Shown: positions 36,717 through 45,704, counted from the first letter of the stretch. The stretch: 64,000 nt of DNA from Bradyrhizobium campsiandrae (GCF_014529705.1 NZ_JAANIH010000005.1:141010-205009); one strand, 5' to 3'. Notes: a model not told the origin generated them from the letters alone. A program made the numbers and translations.

Positions 36717-36967
36717 GCTGCGTCGGCATTCAAGCACTGTTGCTGCCGCTGCTCGGTATCCATTCGGCGGTGGCGCACCACGAACTCATGGGTTTGTTCG
36801 AGATCGCTCGCGGTCTCGGCGCCTCATATCGGTTTGCATCCTCGGAGCCCGGGTCAGGCACCATTTTCGGCCGCTTCACGCTGGGCTTCTGCAGGATCGT
36901 CCTCGGAGGCGTCGTGCACGATGCGTCGACCAGCCGGTCGATCGAACGGACGGTCCCGCAAACCTAG
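36713..36967 (+). CDS. Doubtful small ORF overlapping the AraC stop
   Basis: An ATG overlaps the AraC stop (ATGA) and opens 84 codons. The N-terminus is mildly hydrophobic (IQALLLPLLGIHSAVA), the rest is unremarkable and matches nothing I recognise. There is no separate ribosome site. The rest of this gap (to 37073) contains only a weak hairpin. Confidence 0.2.
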   Translation: MSCVGIQALLLPLLGIHSAVAHHELMGLFEIARGLGASYRFASSEPGSGTIFGRFTLGFCRIVLGGVVHDASTSRSIERTVPQT

Positions 36968-36988
36968 AGGGCCGGATGCGCGCCTTCG

Positions 36989-37029
36989 ATCTTCGCTGAC
37001 GGAGGCCCAAATGGTCGTCGAAGATTTTT
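36989..37029 (+). terminator. Weak terminator-like hairpin
   Basis: A 7-bp inverted repeat (ATCTTCG / CGAAGAT) with a long 23-base loop is followed by TTTT on the plus strand. It could end the AraC transcript. The long loop makes this uncertain. Confidence 0.25.
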
Positions 37030-37073
37030 GGACTTTCTCCATGAGAGAGCATGTCCGTTCCGACTCTCGCGCT

Positions 37074-37700
37074 TTAGAAGGTCGCGGCCATTGCAGCGAG
37101 GCGTCGATAGGCCCCTTCGCGGGCAGCGTCGATCGGCTGCTGCGGGCCGGTGGTTGGACCGATCGGCACGAAACGGACGTTGCTGATTCCAACGAAGCGC
37201 AGGATTTCCCGCAAGTAAGGCGTTGCCATGTCGATGCGGCCACGGTTCATGCCGGTGGCAAAATCGCTGCCGCTGGCGATGATCACCAGTGTCGGCCGAT
37301 CCGCCAGCAGCGGCAAATAACCCTGCGACGGATCGAATCGAAAGCTGAGTCCGGGCTGGACGATGATGTCGAACCACTGCTTGAGCTTGTAGGGGATGCC
37401 GAAGTTCCACATCGGGGTCGAGATCAGCACCCGGTCGGCGAGCGAAAAGCGCACCGCCATTCGTTCGGCCTCGGCAAAGCTCTCGCGTTGCGGCGCAGTG
37501 AAAGCCTCAGCCTTCATACGCGCGTATTTGGCCTCGACGATGGGACCGGTGAACTCCGGCATCCGCTCGCGCCAGATGTCCACGACATCCACGTCCCAGT
37601 CTGGCCGGGCCTGGCGGAAGCGATCAAGGAAAACGCGCGCGCCTGCCGCCGATTCGGAAGCGGCACGTGGCGAACAGGACAGATGCAGGAGTTTTGCCAC
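37074..37700 (-). CDS. FMN-dependent NADH-azoreductase/quinone reductase-like flavoprotein
   Basis: This 208-residue protein has the flavodoxin-like fold of AzoR. The FMN-binding and active-site block PMWNFGIPYKLKQWFD and the following PGLSFRF are diagnostic. An N-terminal segment LLHLSCSPRAASESA replaces the usual phosphate-binding loop. AzoR-type enzymes reduce quinones, azo bonds or nitro groups with NAD(P)H. The start is GTG at 37700, only 3 bases after the preceding stop. It is the last gene of the long minus-strand operon. Confidence 0.88.
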   Translation of the reverse strand: MAKLLHLSCSPRAASESAAGARVFLDRFRQARPDWDVDVVDIWRERMPEFTGPIVEAKYARMKAEAFTAPQRESFAEAERMAVRFSLADRVLISTPMWNFGIPYKLKQWFDIIVQPGLSFRFDPSQGYLPLLADRPTLVIIASGSDFATGMNRGRIDMATPYLREILRFVGISNVRFVPIGPTTGPQQPIDAAREGAYRRLAAMAATF

Positions 37701-37703
37701 AGC

Positions 37704-39281
37704 TCATCCCAGCGCTCTGATGACGGTGTCGGCCCTGGTCACAACGGCGACGTTCTGCATGGCGAAGTTGATTGAGGCGCTGTGCCAGTCGGCATTCATG
37801 GTCGAGCAGCAATCCTCGGGCACGATCATGAAATATCCCTTGTCGGCACCGGTCCGAGCCGTGTGTTCGACCGACATGTTGGTCCACGCGCCGGTATTGA
37901 TGATCATGTCGCGGCCGGTGGCCTTCAGGATTGTTTCGAGCCGGGTGCCTTCCCAGGCACTCATCCGCATCTTCTCGACCACGAAATCGCCGGGCCGCGG
38001 CTCGAGGCCCGACACGGGCGCCGCGCCCCAGCTGCCGCGCACCATGGCCTTGCTGTCGACGAGGCCCTCGAACAACGGCGCGTTCAGCGTCACGCCGGGC
38101 GCTCCTGGCTCGACCACGAACCAGACGTGGATGATGGCGACGCCGCGTGCCCGCGCGGTCTCTGCCAGGCGCCGGACATTCTCGACGACCTGCTGCTGCT
38201 TGGCATGGCCGGGCGCGCCGGAGTCGGCAAAGGCACCGCCATCCATGATGACGTCGTTCTGGAGATCCTGGATGATCATGGCGCAGCGGTTCGGATCGAG
38301 GCGCAACTCGCCATCAGTCAGGATCGGGGCAGCGGCCGCAGGGCCGGGGCTCGTGGCACCGCCACTGCTGCGCCTGCCGCTCATATAGGGTTCGTGGCGC
38401 GGTCCGGTCCTGGTCGAGATGGCATAGACCGAATGCGTCGAGGTCAGATACAGCGTGCGGAAATCCTGACTGCCCCAGGCGAGATTGGCGACGAGCTCCG
38501 GCACGCGGACCTTGCCGAGCAGCTCGCCGCGCGGCGAATAGACCCAGACGCCGCCGGGCGCAGTGACCCAGACGTTGCCGTGCTGGTCGCACTTCATGCC
38601 GTCAGGCAGGCCCGGCTCGAGCTCGGAGCGGATGCCGCTTGCAAACACCCGCGCATTCGACAGCGCGCCGTCGCTGTTGACGTCGAATACGCGGACCAGG
38701 GCCTGCACGGTGTCGTTGACATAAAGCAGCTTCTCGTCAGGCGAGAAGCACAGCCCGTTCGGCTGGTCGAACAAATTGCGTTCGACCACGAGCTTCGGTT
38801 CGCCGCCCGGCACCACGCGATAGACGCCCTGAAAGCCGAGCTGGCGCGGCCGCTCGACACCGTAAACCGGCATGCGGCCATACCAGGGGTCCGAAAAATA
38901 GATCGCGCCGGAGGAATGCACGCAGACGTCATTAGGGCTGTTGAGCTCCTGGCCCTGGAAATGCGAGGCCAGCACCTCGCGCCGCCCGTCCGGCCGCTCG
39001 CGGATCAGCGACGAGGTCGCGTGCTCGCAGACGATCAGGTTGAGATCGGCGTCGTAGGTCATGCCGTTGCACTTGTTCGAGGGACGCTTGACCTCGGTGA
39101 CACCGCGGCGCGCATCCCAGCGCCGCCGCACGTCACCCGGCATGTCCGAGAACAGCAGGTAGTGATCGACCGGATGCCAGATCGGACCTTCCGTGAAGTC
39201 AAAGCCCGTGCCGATTTGCGCAACCGGCGCATAAGGATCGATCAGGGTCTCGAATTCGGAGCGTAGGGTGACATGTGTCAT
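37704..39281 (-). CDS. SMP-30/gluconolactonase-isochorismatase-like hydrolase fusion
   Basis: Two enzymes are joined in one 525-residue chain. Residues 1-295 form an SMP-30-type six-bladed propeller with the metal-site elements FTEGPIW (E31), QPNGLCFS and PDGMKCD. A Ser/Gly/Ala-rich linker (about 300-320) leads to an isochorismatase-like domain (330-525). In that domain the catalytic Asp339 (MIIQDLQND) and Lys437 (VVEKMRMS) are present, but the usual nucleophilic Cys is replaced by Ser470 (TGAWTNMSVEHTA). The propeller suggests lactone hydrolysis; the second domain normally cleaves amides or carbamoyl groups. It is preceded by the MBL-fold gene with a 20-base gap. Confidence 0.87.
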   Translation of the reverse strand: MTHVTLRSEFETLIDPYAPVAQIGTGFDFTEGPIWHPVDHYLLFSDMPGDVRRRWDARRGVTEVKRPSNKCNGMTYDADLNLIVCEHATSSLIRERPDGRREVLASHFQGQELNSPNDVCVHSSGAIYFSDPWYGRMPVYGVERPRQLGFQGVYRVVPGGEPKLVVERNLFDQPNGLCFSPDEKLLYVNDTVQALVRVFDVNSDGALSNARVFASGIRSELEPGLPDGMKCDQHGNVWVTAPGGVWVYSPRGELLGKVRVPELVANLAWGSQDFRTLYLTSTHSVYAISTRTGPRHEPYMSGRRSSGGATSPGPAAAAPILTDGELRLDPNRCAMIIQDLQNDVIMDGGAFADSGAPGHAKQQQVVENVRRLAETARARGVAIIHVWFVVEPGAPGVTLNAPLFEGLVDSKAMVRGSWGAAPVSGLEPRPGDFVVEKMRMSAWEGTRLETILKATGRDMIINTGAWTNMSVEHTARTGADKGYFMIVPEDCCSTMNADWHSASINFAMQNVAVVTRADTVIRALG

Positions 39282-39301
39282 CGGTCGGCCCTCACATCAT
39301 G

Positions 39302-40150
39302 CTAGGCGGGGAACCAGTTGCGTGCGGGCAGGGACTGCACGATCGGTCCGGGGACCTGGTCGTGCAGCCGGCCGACGACGTTGCCGCCTTCGATTTTGGC
39401 CGGACGGTCGTGCACCGGCAGCAGATAGCGCGAATTGCTCAGCAGCTTCTTGATCGCGGCCTTCTCGGCGCGCTTGCTGGTGCCGTGGTTGCCCGTCGTA
39501 CGCGGCTCCCAATCGTGGATTTCATTGAACGGCGTAACGATCTGGTCGTTGAAATCGTAGATCACGTCGCCGCAGATCGTGGCGATGCCGTCGGCGGTCT
39601 CGACGATGACGTTCATCGAGCCCTCGGTGTGGGCGCCGGCGGCATCGCAATAGACACCGGGCATCAGCTCGATCGGACCGGTGATCTCCAGGTCAAGGAA
39701 CCGCAGTGCACTCTTGGTGTGCAGGCGGTCGATCAAATGCTTGATGTCGGGCGCCGGATATTGCGGGTGCATCAGGCCGGAGACGGAATATTCGAGCTCC
39801 TTGCGGTTGAGCACGACCGTCGTGTTCATGGGAAACAGATCGTCCTTGCCGGCGTGATCGATGTGGAGATGAGTGTGGCAGACGAAACGCACGTCCCCCA
39901 TCCGCACGCCGTGGCGGGCGAGCTGGTTCTCGATCATGTTCTCGTGGTACTGCAAGCCCCGCATGCCCAGCGTCTCCATGATCTGGTTGGAGCGATAGCC
40001 GGTGTCGACCACGACAGGATATTTGCCGCCGAGGATCAAAAAGCCCAGCGTGAGGACGCGGCGGGTGCGACCGCAATCGCGACCGAGCACCAGAAAGCTC
40101 GATTCCAGCTCGATGTCGCCGTAGTCCAGGATCTTGATCTCCAGCGCCAT
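39302..40150 (-). CDS. N-acyl homoserine lactonase-like MBL-fold hydrolase
   Basis: The 282-residue protein carries the metal motif CHTHLHIDHAG (H94, H96, D98, H99), a later His in AGAHTEGSMN and Asp in ICGDVIYDF. This arrangement fits the AiiA/AttM lactonase group. The early segment TLGFLILGGKYPVVVDTGY is also typical. Position within a catabolic operon points to hydrolysis of a lactone or cyclic intermediate rather than to quorum quenching, but that is inference. Confidence 0.85.
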   Translation of the reverse strand: MALEIKILDYGDIELESSFLVLGRDCGRTRRVLTLGFLILGGKYPVVVDTGYRSNQIMETLGMRGLQYHENMIENQLARHGVRMGDVRFVCHTHLHIDHAGKDDLFPMNTTVVLNRKELEYSVSGLMHPQYPAPDIKHLIDRLHTKSALRFLDLEITGPIELMPGVYCDAAGAHTEGSMNVIVETADGIATICGDVIYDFNDQIVTPFNEIHDWEPRTTGNHGTSKRAEKAAIKKLLSNSRYLLPVHDRPAKIEGGNVVGRLHDQVPGPIVQSLPARNWFPA

Positions 40151-40181
40151 TCGTTTCCCTCCCTGGGTTCTTCCTTGTCTT

Positions 40182-41066
40182 TCAAAGTCGATAGACGCGC
40201 GTCGCGGTGCCTCGGAAGATCGCGTTCTGCTGCTCGGCGCTCAGCGGCGCGGCTGCTGCGCGAAATGCATCGACGAGCTCGCGATAGCTGGTCCACAATT
40301 TCTCAATCGGGAAATTCGATCCGAACAGGCATCGTTCAGCGCCGAAGATCGCGACCGTGTCGGTGAGCACAGCGGCCATATGCGCGGGATCGTTGCGATG
40401 GATGAAGGTGCCGAGGCCGGACAGCTTCGAGACCACGTTCGGACATGTGGCGAGCCGGGCCATGCCCGCGCGCCAGGCGGCGCGGCCCGCCGGCGAGAGG
40501 TCTTCGAGCATGCCGGCATGCTGGAGGATAAAGGTTACCTTGGGGCAGGATTCGACGAGGTATGCGGCATCCGGCATCTGTGGCGTGAAGACCTGAAGAT
40601 CGAAGCTCCAGCCATAGTCGGCGAGACGCGCGACGTTGCGACGGACCATGGGATCGATGCAGAGATCGGGCTTGGCCGCGAAGCGATACAGCGGGTTGTC
40701 ATGCCAGTGCAGCTGCATGCGCAAGCCCCGCACCAACGGATAGCGCTTGAGGCGGTCGAGCTGCGGACGGACGTCATCCACGGCAAAATTGGCATAGGCG
40801 ACGATGGCGTGCGGCCAGCCGTGCTCATCGGCGGTCCGCTGCACCCACGCGGCTTCGTCCTCGAAACGGTCATTGGCCCAGTTGGTCTGGACATAGACCG
40901 AGCGGGTGACGCCGCTGCCCTTGAGGTCGTCGAGATATTCTTGAATCGGATAATCGCGCCGGATGGCCTCGTAGGGGCCGAAGATGCGGGGCTGCATCGG
41001 GCCGGTCAGCCAAGGCAGGTCGGCCTGCCGCCAGATATGATGATGTCCGTCGACAATCTCGGTCAC
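40182..41066 (-). CDS. Amidohydrolase_2 family TIM-barrel hydrolase
   Basis: The 294-residue protein starts with the metal-binding pattern IVDGHHHIW and continues with typical blocks VYVQTNWANDRFEDEAAWV, VRGLRMQLHWHD, FILQHAGM and LFGSNFPIEKL, the last with a common substitution of the metal Asp region. Relatives include L-fuconolactonase, 2-pyrone-4,6-dicarboxylate lactonase and similar lactone hydrolases. The GTG start overlaps the VWA gene by 4 bases. Confidence 0.85.
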   Translation of the reverse strand: MTEIVDGHHHIWRQADLPWLTGPMQPRIFGPYEAIRRDYPIQEYLDDLKGSGVTRSVYVQTNWANDRFEDEAAWVQRTADEHGWPHAIVAYANFAVDDVRPQLDRLKRYPLVRGLRMQLHWHDNPLYRFAAKPDLCIDPMVRRNVARLADYGWSFDLQVFTPQMPDAAYLVESCPKVTFILQHAGMLEDLSPAGRAAWRAGMARLATCPNVVSKLSGLGTFIHRNDPAHMAAVLTDTVAIFGAERCLFGSNFPIEKLWTSYRELVDAFRAAAAPLSAEQQNAIFRGTATRVYRL

Positions 41067-42184
41067 GCAGCTCTCCTTCGTCCCAATGCCAGGACATGCG
41101 CGACGATCGAGGCGCTCGTTCCGCCATCCACGAGATCGTCGACGAAGCGTTCGATGGCGACGAGCGCCTCGGTCTGCGGGCGGAATCCTGGCCCGTTTGC
41201 GAGCGGCGTCAGCCAGCTGACGCGCCAGGCCCGCCGCGACAGCTTTGCCACCGCATCGCGCAACGCATCGGGGTCGCCACGTTCGAGCCCGTCCGAAATC
41301 ACAACCACGGCTGCCCCGCGCGCATAACTGCCGAAGCGTGGCACCGCGAGAAAGGCCTGCAGCGCATCGCCGATGCGTGTGCCGCCGTCCCAGTCGCTGA
41401 CGAGATGGGCAGCCGCATTCAGGGCCTGCTCGCGGCGCTTCAGCCGCAGCGCGCGAGTGACGCGGGTCAGCCGGGTGCCGAAAGTGAAGACCTCGACATT
41501 CGGGGCGGCCTGCACCAGCGCATGCGCCAGTTTCATGTTGTCCTCGGTGCGGCTCTTCATCGAGCCGGAGACGTCGATCAGCAGCAGGAACTTTCGCGGG
41601 CGTTGGCGCCGCTTCATGTGCCCGAGGCGCAAAATCTCGCCGTCGCTGCGGACGGAATCGCGTAAAGTACGGCGGAGATCGGCGAATGGGCCGCGCCGGG
41701 CGCGCATGCGGCGATGACCCCGCCGTCGCGGTAAGCGCCGTGGCGCTTCGCGGGACAGTCGGCGCAACGCCTCGGTGGTCGAGAGCTGCGCGAAGCGGCG
41801 CTCGACCAATGCCTCGGTACGGGTCGCGGTCAGGCCGGATTCATTGGCATCGTCCGAGAGCAGCGGCTCCTCGTCGCGGCGGCCTTCCTCCTGGAGCCGA
41901 ACGGTCTCGTCGTCCTCGCCGTCATCGGCATGCTCGATCGCCTCACTGCCGCGGAAGTGAAGGTCGAACAGGCGGTCAAAGGTTACGCGGCGTTCCGGCG
42001 GCGGGGCGAGGGTGGCCAGAGCGGCTTGCCTGATATCCCCGAGGTTGCGCGGGCCGAGCAACTCGATCGAGGTGAGGAACGCGGTGGTCTGCTCCGGCGC
42101 GACGGCAAAGGCGTTGGCGCGCAGCAGCGCAACGAAGGAGACGAAGATGCGGGCGGCGCGCGGCAGCTGAGGTTCGGTGCTCAT
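41063..42184 (-). CDS. VWA-domain (CoxE-like) protein
   Basis: This 373-residue protein begins at an ATG overlapping the MoxR gene stop by 4 bases. The C-terminal half holds a von Willebrand A domain with the metal-ion-dependent adhesion motif LLLIDVSGSMKS and later elements (WDGGTRIGDAL, VVVISDGLERG). The N-terminal half is charged. CoxE with its MoxR partner CoxD is needed to insert the active-site metal cluster in CO dehydrogenase of Oligotropha, so this pair probably matures the molybdenum hydroxylase encoded just upstream. Confidence 0.88.
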   Translation of the reverse strand: MSTEPQLPRAARIFVSFVALLRANAFAVAPEQTTAFLTSIELLGPRNLGDIRQAALATLAPPPERRVTFDRLFDLHFRGSEAIEHADDGEDDETVRLQEEGRRDEEPLLSDDANESGLTATRTEALVERRFAQLSTTEALRRLSREAPRRLPRRRGHRRMRARRGPFADLRRTLRDSVRSDGEILRLGHMKRRQRPRKFLLLIDVSGSMKSRTEDNMKLAHALVQAAPNVEVFTFGTRLTRVTRALRLKRREQALNAAAHLVSDWDGGTRIGDALQAFLAVPRFGSYARGAAVVVISDGLERGDPDALRDAVAKLSRRAWRVSWLTPLANGPGFRPQTEALVAIERFVDDLVDGGTSASIVAHVLALGRRRAA

Positions 42185-43062
42185 GCGGTCGCCTCCGCGA
42201 GCATGGCGTCGAGCCGGGGCGAGATGAAGTGCAGATCCTCCTCGTCCTTGAGCGCCACGCCGATCGAGCGCTTGAACGCGTCGGGCCAACGCGCACCACC
42301 CTTATGGAGAAGGGTCGCGGCCTCGGCCCAGTCGACAGCTTCCGCGATGCCAGGCGCCTTGCTGAGGGGCTCGCGCCTGAGCCTGCCGACGGCCGCAACG
42401 ACGGCGCGCGCCGTGGCTTCGGCGACGCTGGATGCGCGCATCATGATGATCCGCGCCTCCCGCTCGGCGGTGGGATAGTCGATCCAGTGATAGACGCAGC
42501 GGCGGCGCAGCGCTTCGTGCAGATCGCGCGTGCGGTTCGAGGTCAGCACGACCACCGGGCGCTCGACGGCGCGCACCGTGCCACGCTCGGGAATCGAGAT
42601 CTGGAAGTCGGACAGGAATTCGAGCAGGAATGCCTCGAACTCCTGGTCGGCGCGGTCGATTTCATCGATCAGCAGGACAGTGGAATCGGGTGCGCGCAAC
42701 GCAGCGAGCATCGGCCGCTCGATCAGGAACGTCTCGCCATAGATGTCGATGCTCTCATCGCCGGCCTGGCGGATCGCGAGCATCTGGCGCGGATAGTTCC
42801 ACTCGTAGAGCGCCGCAGAGGCGTCGATGCCCTCATAACATTGCAGGCGGATCAGGCGACGGCCGAGCACGGCGGCGATGGCTTTTGCGGCTTCCGTCTT
42901 GCCGACGCCGGGTGCGCCCTCGAGCAGCAGCGGCTTGCCGAGCGCGAGCCCGAGATAGGCTGATGTCGCCAGGCCCTCGTCGGCGAGGTAATAGGCCGCA
43001 CGCAGCGCCTTCTCCAGCGCCTCGGGGCTGTCGATGCCGACGATGTTGCCGCGGACCGCCAT
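42181..43062 (-). CDS. MoxR-family AAA+ ATPase (CoxD-like)
   Basis: The 293-residue ATPase has Walker A GAPGVGKT at 49-56, Walker B VLLIDEIDRAD and sensor segment VVLTSNRTRDL. MoxR ATPases pair with VWA proteins as chaperones for metal-enzyme assembly. The gene follows the hydroxylase large-subunit genes by 12 bases and overlaps the VWA gene, in the same order as coxL-coxD-coxE. Confidence 0.92.
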   Translation of the reverse strand: MAVRGNIVGIDSPEALEKALRAAYYLADEGLATSAYLGLALGKPLLLEGAPGVGKTEAAKAIAAVLGRRLIRLQCYEGIDASAALYEWNYPRQMLAIRQAGDESIDIYGETFLIERPMLAALRAPDSTVLLIDEIDRADQEFEAFLLEFLSDFQISIPERGTVRAVERPVVVLTSNRTRDLHEALRRRCVYHWIDYPTAEREARIIMMRASSVAEATARAVVAAVGRLRREPLSKAPGIAEAVDWAEAATLLHKGGARWPDAFKRSIGVALKDEEDLHFISPRLDAMLAEATA

Positions 43063-43074
43063 GAACCAAAGCCT

Positions 43075-44097
43075 CTAGCGCCGCGCCTGCGGCCGTGCGC
43101 CGCCCTGGGCCTTGATCGCGCGCAGCACCTTCTCGGGCGTGATCGGCAGGTCGTCGATGCGCACGCCGACCGCGTTGAAGATCGCGTTGGCCACGGCCGG
43201 CAGCACCGGGTTTGCGCACATCTCGCCAGGACCTTTCGCGCCGAACGGACCATCCGGGGCAGGGCGCTCCAGCACCGCGATATCGTGCGGGCAGATGTCG
43301 CCGGGGCCCGGCATCAGATATTCGACGAAGTCGCGCGGGCCGTGCACGGGCTCGGGATAATAAGGCTCTGGCGTCTCATAGAGCGCGTGGCTGACACCCA
43401 TCCAGGCGCCGCCGACGAGCTGCTGCTCGACCAGGCGGGGATTGAGCGCACGGCCGAGCTCGTAAGCCGAGTCCATCCGTATCATGGCCACTTCGCCGGT
43501 CTCGTCGTCGACATCGACCTCGGCGACGAGGCATGCGTGCGCGTAACAGGTCGCAGGCGACATCTCGCCGGTCTCCGGATTCACCTCCGAGAGCGGCACC
43601 AGGAAGATGCCACGGCCGGAGATGGTCCTGCCCTGCTTGAACTGCGCGGCGATCGCGACGTCCTTGGTCGAGATCGAGCGGTGCGGCGCGCCCTTGACGT
43701 GGATGTTGCCGCGCCCGTCGGTCTCGAGATCGGCGGCGTTGACCTCCAGTTCCTCGGCGGCGGCCTCCATCATGACGCCGCGCGCCTCGCGCGCTGCGGC
43801 CATCACGGCGTTGCCGACGCGATGCGTTCCGCGCGAGGCGAACGAGCCCATGCAGTGCGGGCCGGTGTCGGAATCTGCCGTGTCGACATAGACGTCCTCG
43901 ACAGGCACGCCCAGCGTCTCCGCGCAAATCTGCCGCGTCACCGATTTCATGCCCTGGCCGAGATCGATCGACGACAGCGCCACCGTGAACTTGCCGCTCG
44001 GGTTGGAATGCACCAGCGCCTGGCTGGGATCGCCGCCGAGATTCATGCCGATGGGATAGTTGATCGATGCCATGCCGCGTCCGCGATGCCGGGTCAT
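43075..44097 (-). CDS. Molybdenum hydroxylase large subunit, C-terminal part (split)
   Basis: These 340 residues match the second half of an XDH/CoxL-type molybdopterin subunit. Visible are the cofactor segment SSIDLGQGMKSV, the CMGSFASRGTHRVGNAV block and the active-site loop FGAKGPGEMCANPVLPAVAN with the catalytic Glu. The ATG at 44097 directly abuts the TAG of the upstream part and is in the same frame, so the two segments are one reading frame interrupted by a single amber codon. Restart or read-through would be needed for a functional enzyme. Alone this segment lacks the N-terminal cofactor-binding region. Confidence 0.85.
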   Translation of the reverse strand: MTRHRGRGMASINYPIGMNLGGDPSQALVHSNPSGKFTVALSSIDLGQGMKSVTRQICAETLGVPVEDVYVDTADSDTGPHCMGSFASRGTHRVGNAVMAAAREARGVMMEAAAEELEVNAADLETDGRGNIHVKGAPHRSISTKDVAIAAQFKQGRTISGRGIFLVPLSEVNPETGEMSPATCYAHACLVAEVDVDDETGEVAMIRMDSAYELGRALNPRLVEQQLVGGAWMGVSHALYETPEPYYPEPVHGPRDFVEYLMPGPGDICPHDIAVLERPAPDGPFGAKGPGEMCANPVLPAVANAIFNAVGVRIDDLPITPEKVLRAIKAQGGARPQARR

Positions 44098-45693
44098 CTA
44101 GCGCCTCCTGGTGCCGAAGACGGAGGAGAAACGGGTTGCGCCGTGCGATGGCGCTGACGGCCGCGGCGAGGGTGGCGGCGGAGCCGGCGGTGGCGGCTCG
44201 CGCGGCGGTTCACGGGTGACGGTGGGCGGCAGCCGGTCGTAGCTGGTACGCTGCTGCACCGGAGCAGTGGATCGTGCGCGCGAAGAGTCCGTGGGTGTCG
44301 GCGGGATCACGGCGCGGCTGCCGCCGCCGTCCTTGCGCGAGGAGGCGCGCTTGAACTCGTCGCGGATCGGCCACTTTGCTTTCTCAGCCGCGACCTGCAC
44401 GCATTCGATCAGCGCGGTGTTCTTGGCCTCGCGCCGGTGCGCCTTCATGTCGCCGTCGCGATAGGCGTTGAGGATGCGAAACTCCATCGGATCCATGCCG
44501 ACGAGGTTCGCCAGCTTGTCCATCTGGCACTCGATGGCAAAATCCATCGCGGTCACACCGAAGCCGCGCATCGCGGTCGCCGGCGTGCGGTTGGTGAAGA
44601 CGCAATAGACATCGCCATAGACGTTGGGGATGGTGTAGGGCCCCGGCAGATGCGCGGCGCATTTCACCGCCGCGTAGCTGGAGAGGCGCGTATAGGCGCC
44701 GCTGTCGAAATAGCATCGGATCTTGCGCGCGACGATGCGGCCGTCGCGCATCACGCCGTCCTTGATGTAGATGCGCTCGGCGCCGCGCGGGGGGCCGTAT
44801 TGCATCTCCTCCTCGCGTCCGAACACGTAGCGTACGGGCTTTCCGGTCAGCATGGCGCCGAGGATGGCGAGCGGTTCGGTCAGCGTATCCACCTTGCCGC
44901 CAAAGCCGCCGCCCACGGTGCCGCCGATGAAGTGGAAGGTGTTCGAGGGGACGTCGAGGATCTTGGCGCAGGTGTCGACCGAGAAGAACAGCGCCTGGGT
45001 CGAGGTGTAGACGACATAGCGGCCGTTGGTGTCGGGTGCGGCGATGGCGCCATTGGTCTCGGTCGGCGCGTGCTCGATCGGCGACATCTGGTAGCGCTGC
45101 TCCAGCACGTGATCGGCAGTCCCCAGCGCCGCATCGGCATCGCCGAACCGAAGCCGCTGGTGGTCGTAGGTCTCGTGGTAGGTGAACGTGTTCTTCGGGT
45201 AAGTCTCGTTGACCACGGGGGCGCCGGGTTTGAGCGCGTCCTCGACGTCGAACAGGGCCGGCAGCGGCCCATAGTCGATCCTGACTTTTGCGATCGCCTC
45301 GAAGGCCTCGCGCTCGCTGTCGGCGACGATGGCGACGATTGGTTCGCCCTTGTAGCGGACCTTGTCGACGGCGAGCGACGGCTCATCGTCCTTGCCGAAA
45401 TTGATCAGGCTGAGCAGCGTGTTGAGATTCACAGGTACGTCGGCGCCGCGGATGATCCGGCGCACGCCGGCGGACCGCTCGGCCTCTGACGTGTCGATGC
45501 GGCGAATCCGTGCATGCGCCTGCGTCGAGCGCACGACCTTCAGGTGCAGCATGCCCTGAAGCTTGTGGTCATTAAAGTAGCTCGATGTGCCCGTGACATG
45601 GCCTAGCATGTCCTGGCGCTGCGTGCCCTTGCCGATCTCCTTCAAATTATCGTCGCGCTCGTCGGCGAAAATGTCCTTGCGCAATTCCAGCAT
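44098..45693 (-). CDS. Molybdenum hydroxylase large subunit, N-terminal part with Pro-rich tail (split)
   Basis: These 531 residues match the first half of an XDH/CoxL-type large subunit. They include MLGHVTGTSSYFND, the molybdopterin motif GGTVGGGFGGKVD and the loop ATAMRGFGVTAMDFA. The loop is not the AYRCSFR motif of carbon monoxide dehydrogenase nor the AYRGAGR of form II, so CO is an unlikely substrate. After residue 450 a tail of about 75 residues, rich in Pro, Arg and Ser, replaces the normal connection and ends in RRR and TAG. The next segment continues in the same frame. Known homologues are single chains of about 770-800 residues. Confidence 0.87.
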   Translation of the reverse strand: MLELRKDIFADERDDNLKEIGKGTQRQDMLGHVTGTSSYFNDHKLQGMLHLKVVRSTQAHARIRRIDTSEAERSAGVRRIIRGADVPVNLNTLLSLINFGKDDEPSLAVDKVRYKGEPIVAIVADSEREAFEAIAKVRIDYGPLPALFDVEDALKPGAPVVNETYPKNTFTYHETYDHQRLRFGDADAALGTADHVLEQRYQMSPIEHAPTETNGAIAAPDTNGRYVVYTSTQALFFSVDTCAKILDVPSNTFHFIGGTVGGGFGGKVDTLTEPLAILGAMLTGKPVRYVFGREEEMQYGPPRGAERIYIKDGVMRDGRIVARKIRCYFDSGAYTRLSSYAAVKCAAHLPGPYTIPNVYGDVYCVFTNRTPATAMRGFGVTAMDFAIECQMDKLANLVGMDPMEFRILNAYRDGDMKAHRREAKNTALIECVQVAAEKAKWPIRDEFKRASSRKDGGGSRAVIPPTPTDSSRARSTAPVQQRTSYDRLPPTVTREPPREPPPPAPPPPSPRPSAPSHGATRFSSVFGTRRR

Positions 45694-45704
45694 GGTGACG
45701 TCCT

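Noticed and set aside
37782..39266. Open frame of 494 codons opposite the SMP-30/isochorismatase gene
   Set aside because: No recognisable domain; the minus strand carries two well-defined enzyme domains and tight operon spacing.
39302..40150. Naming the MBL-fold gene a quorum-quenching AHL lactonase
   Set aside because: The metal motif fits the group, but the operon context is catabolic and the substrate cannot be read from sequence.
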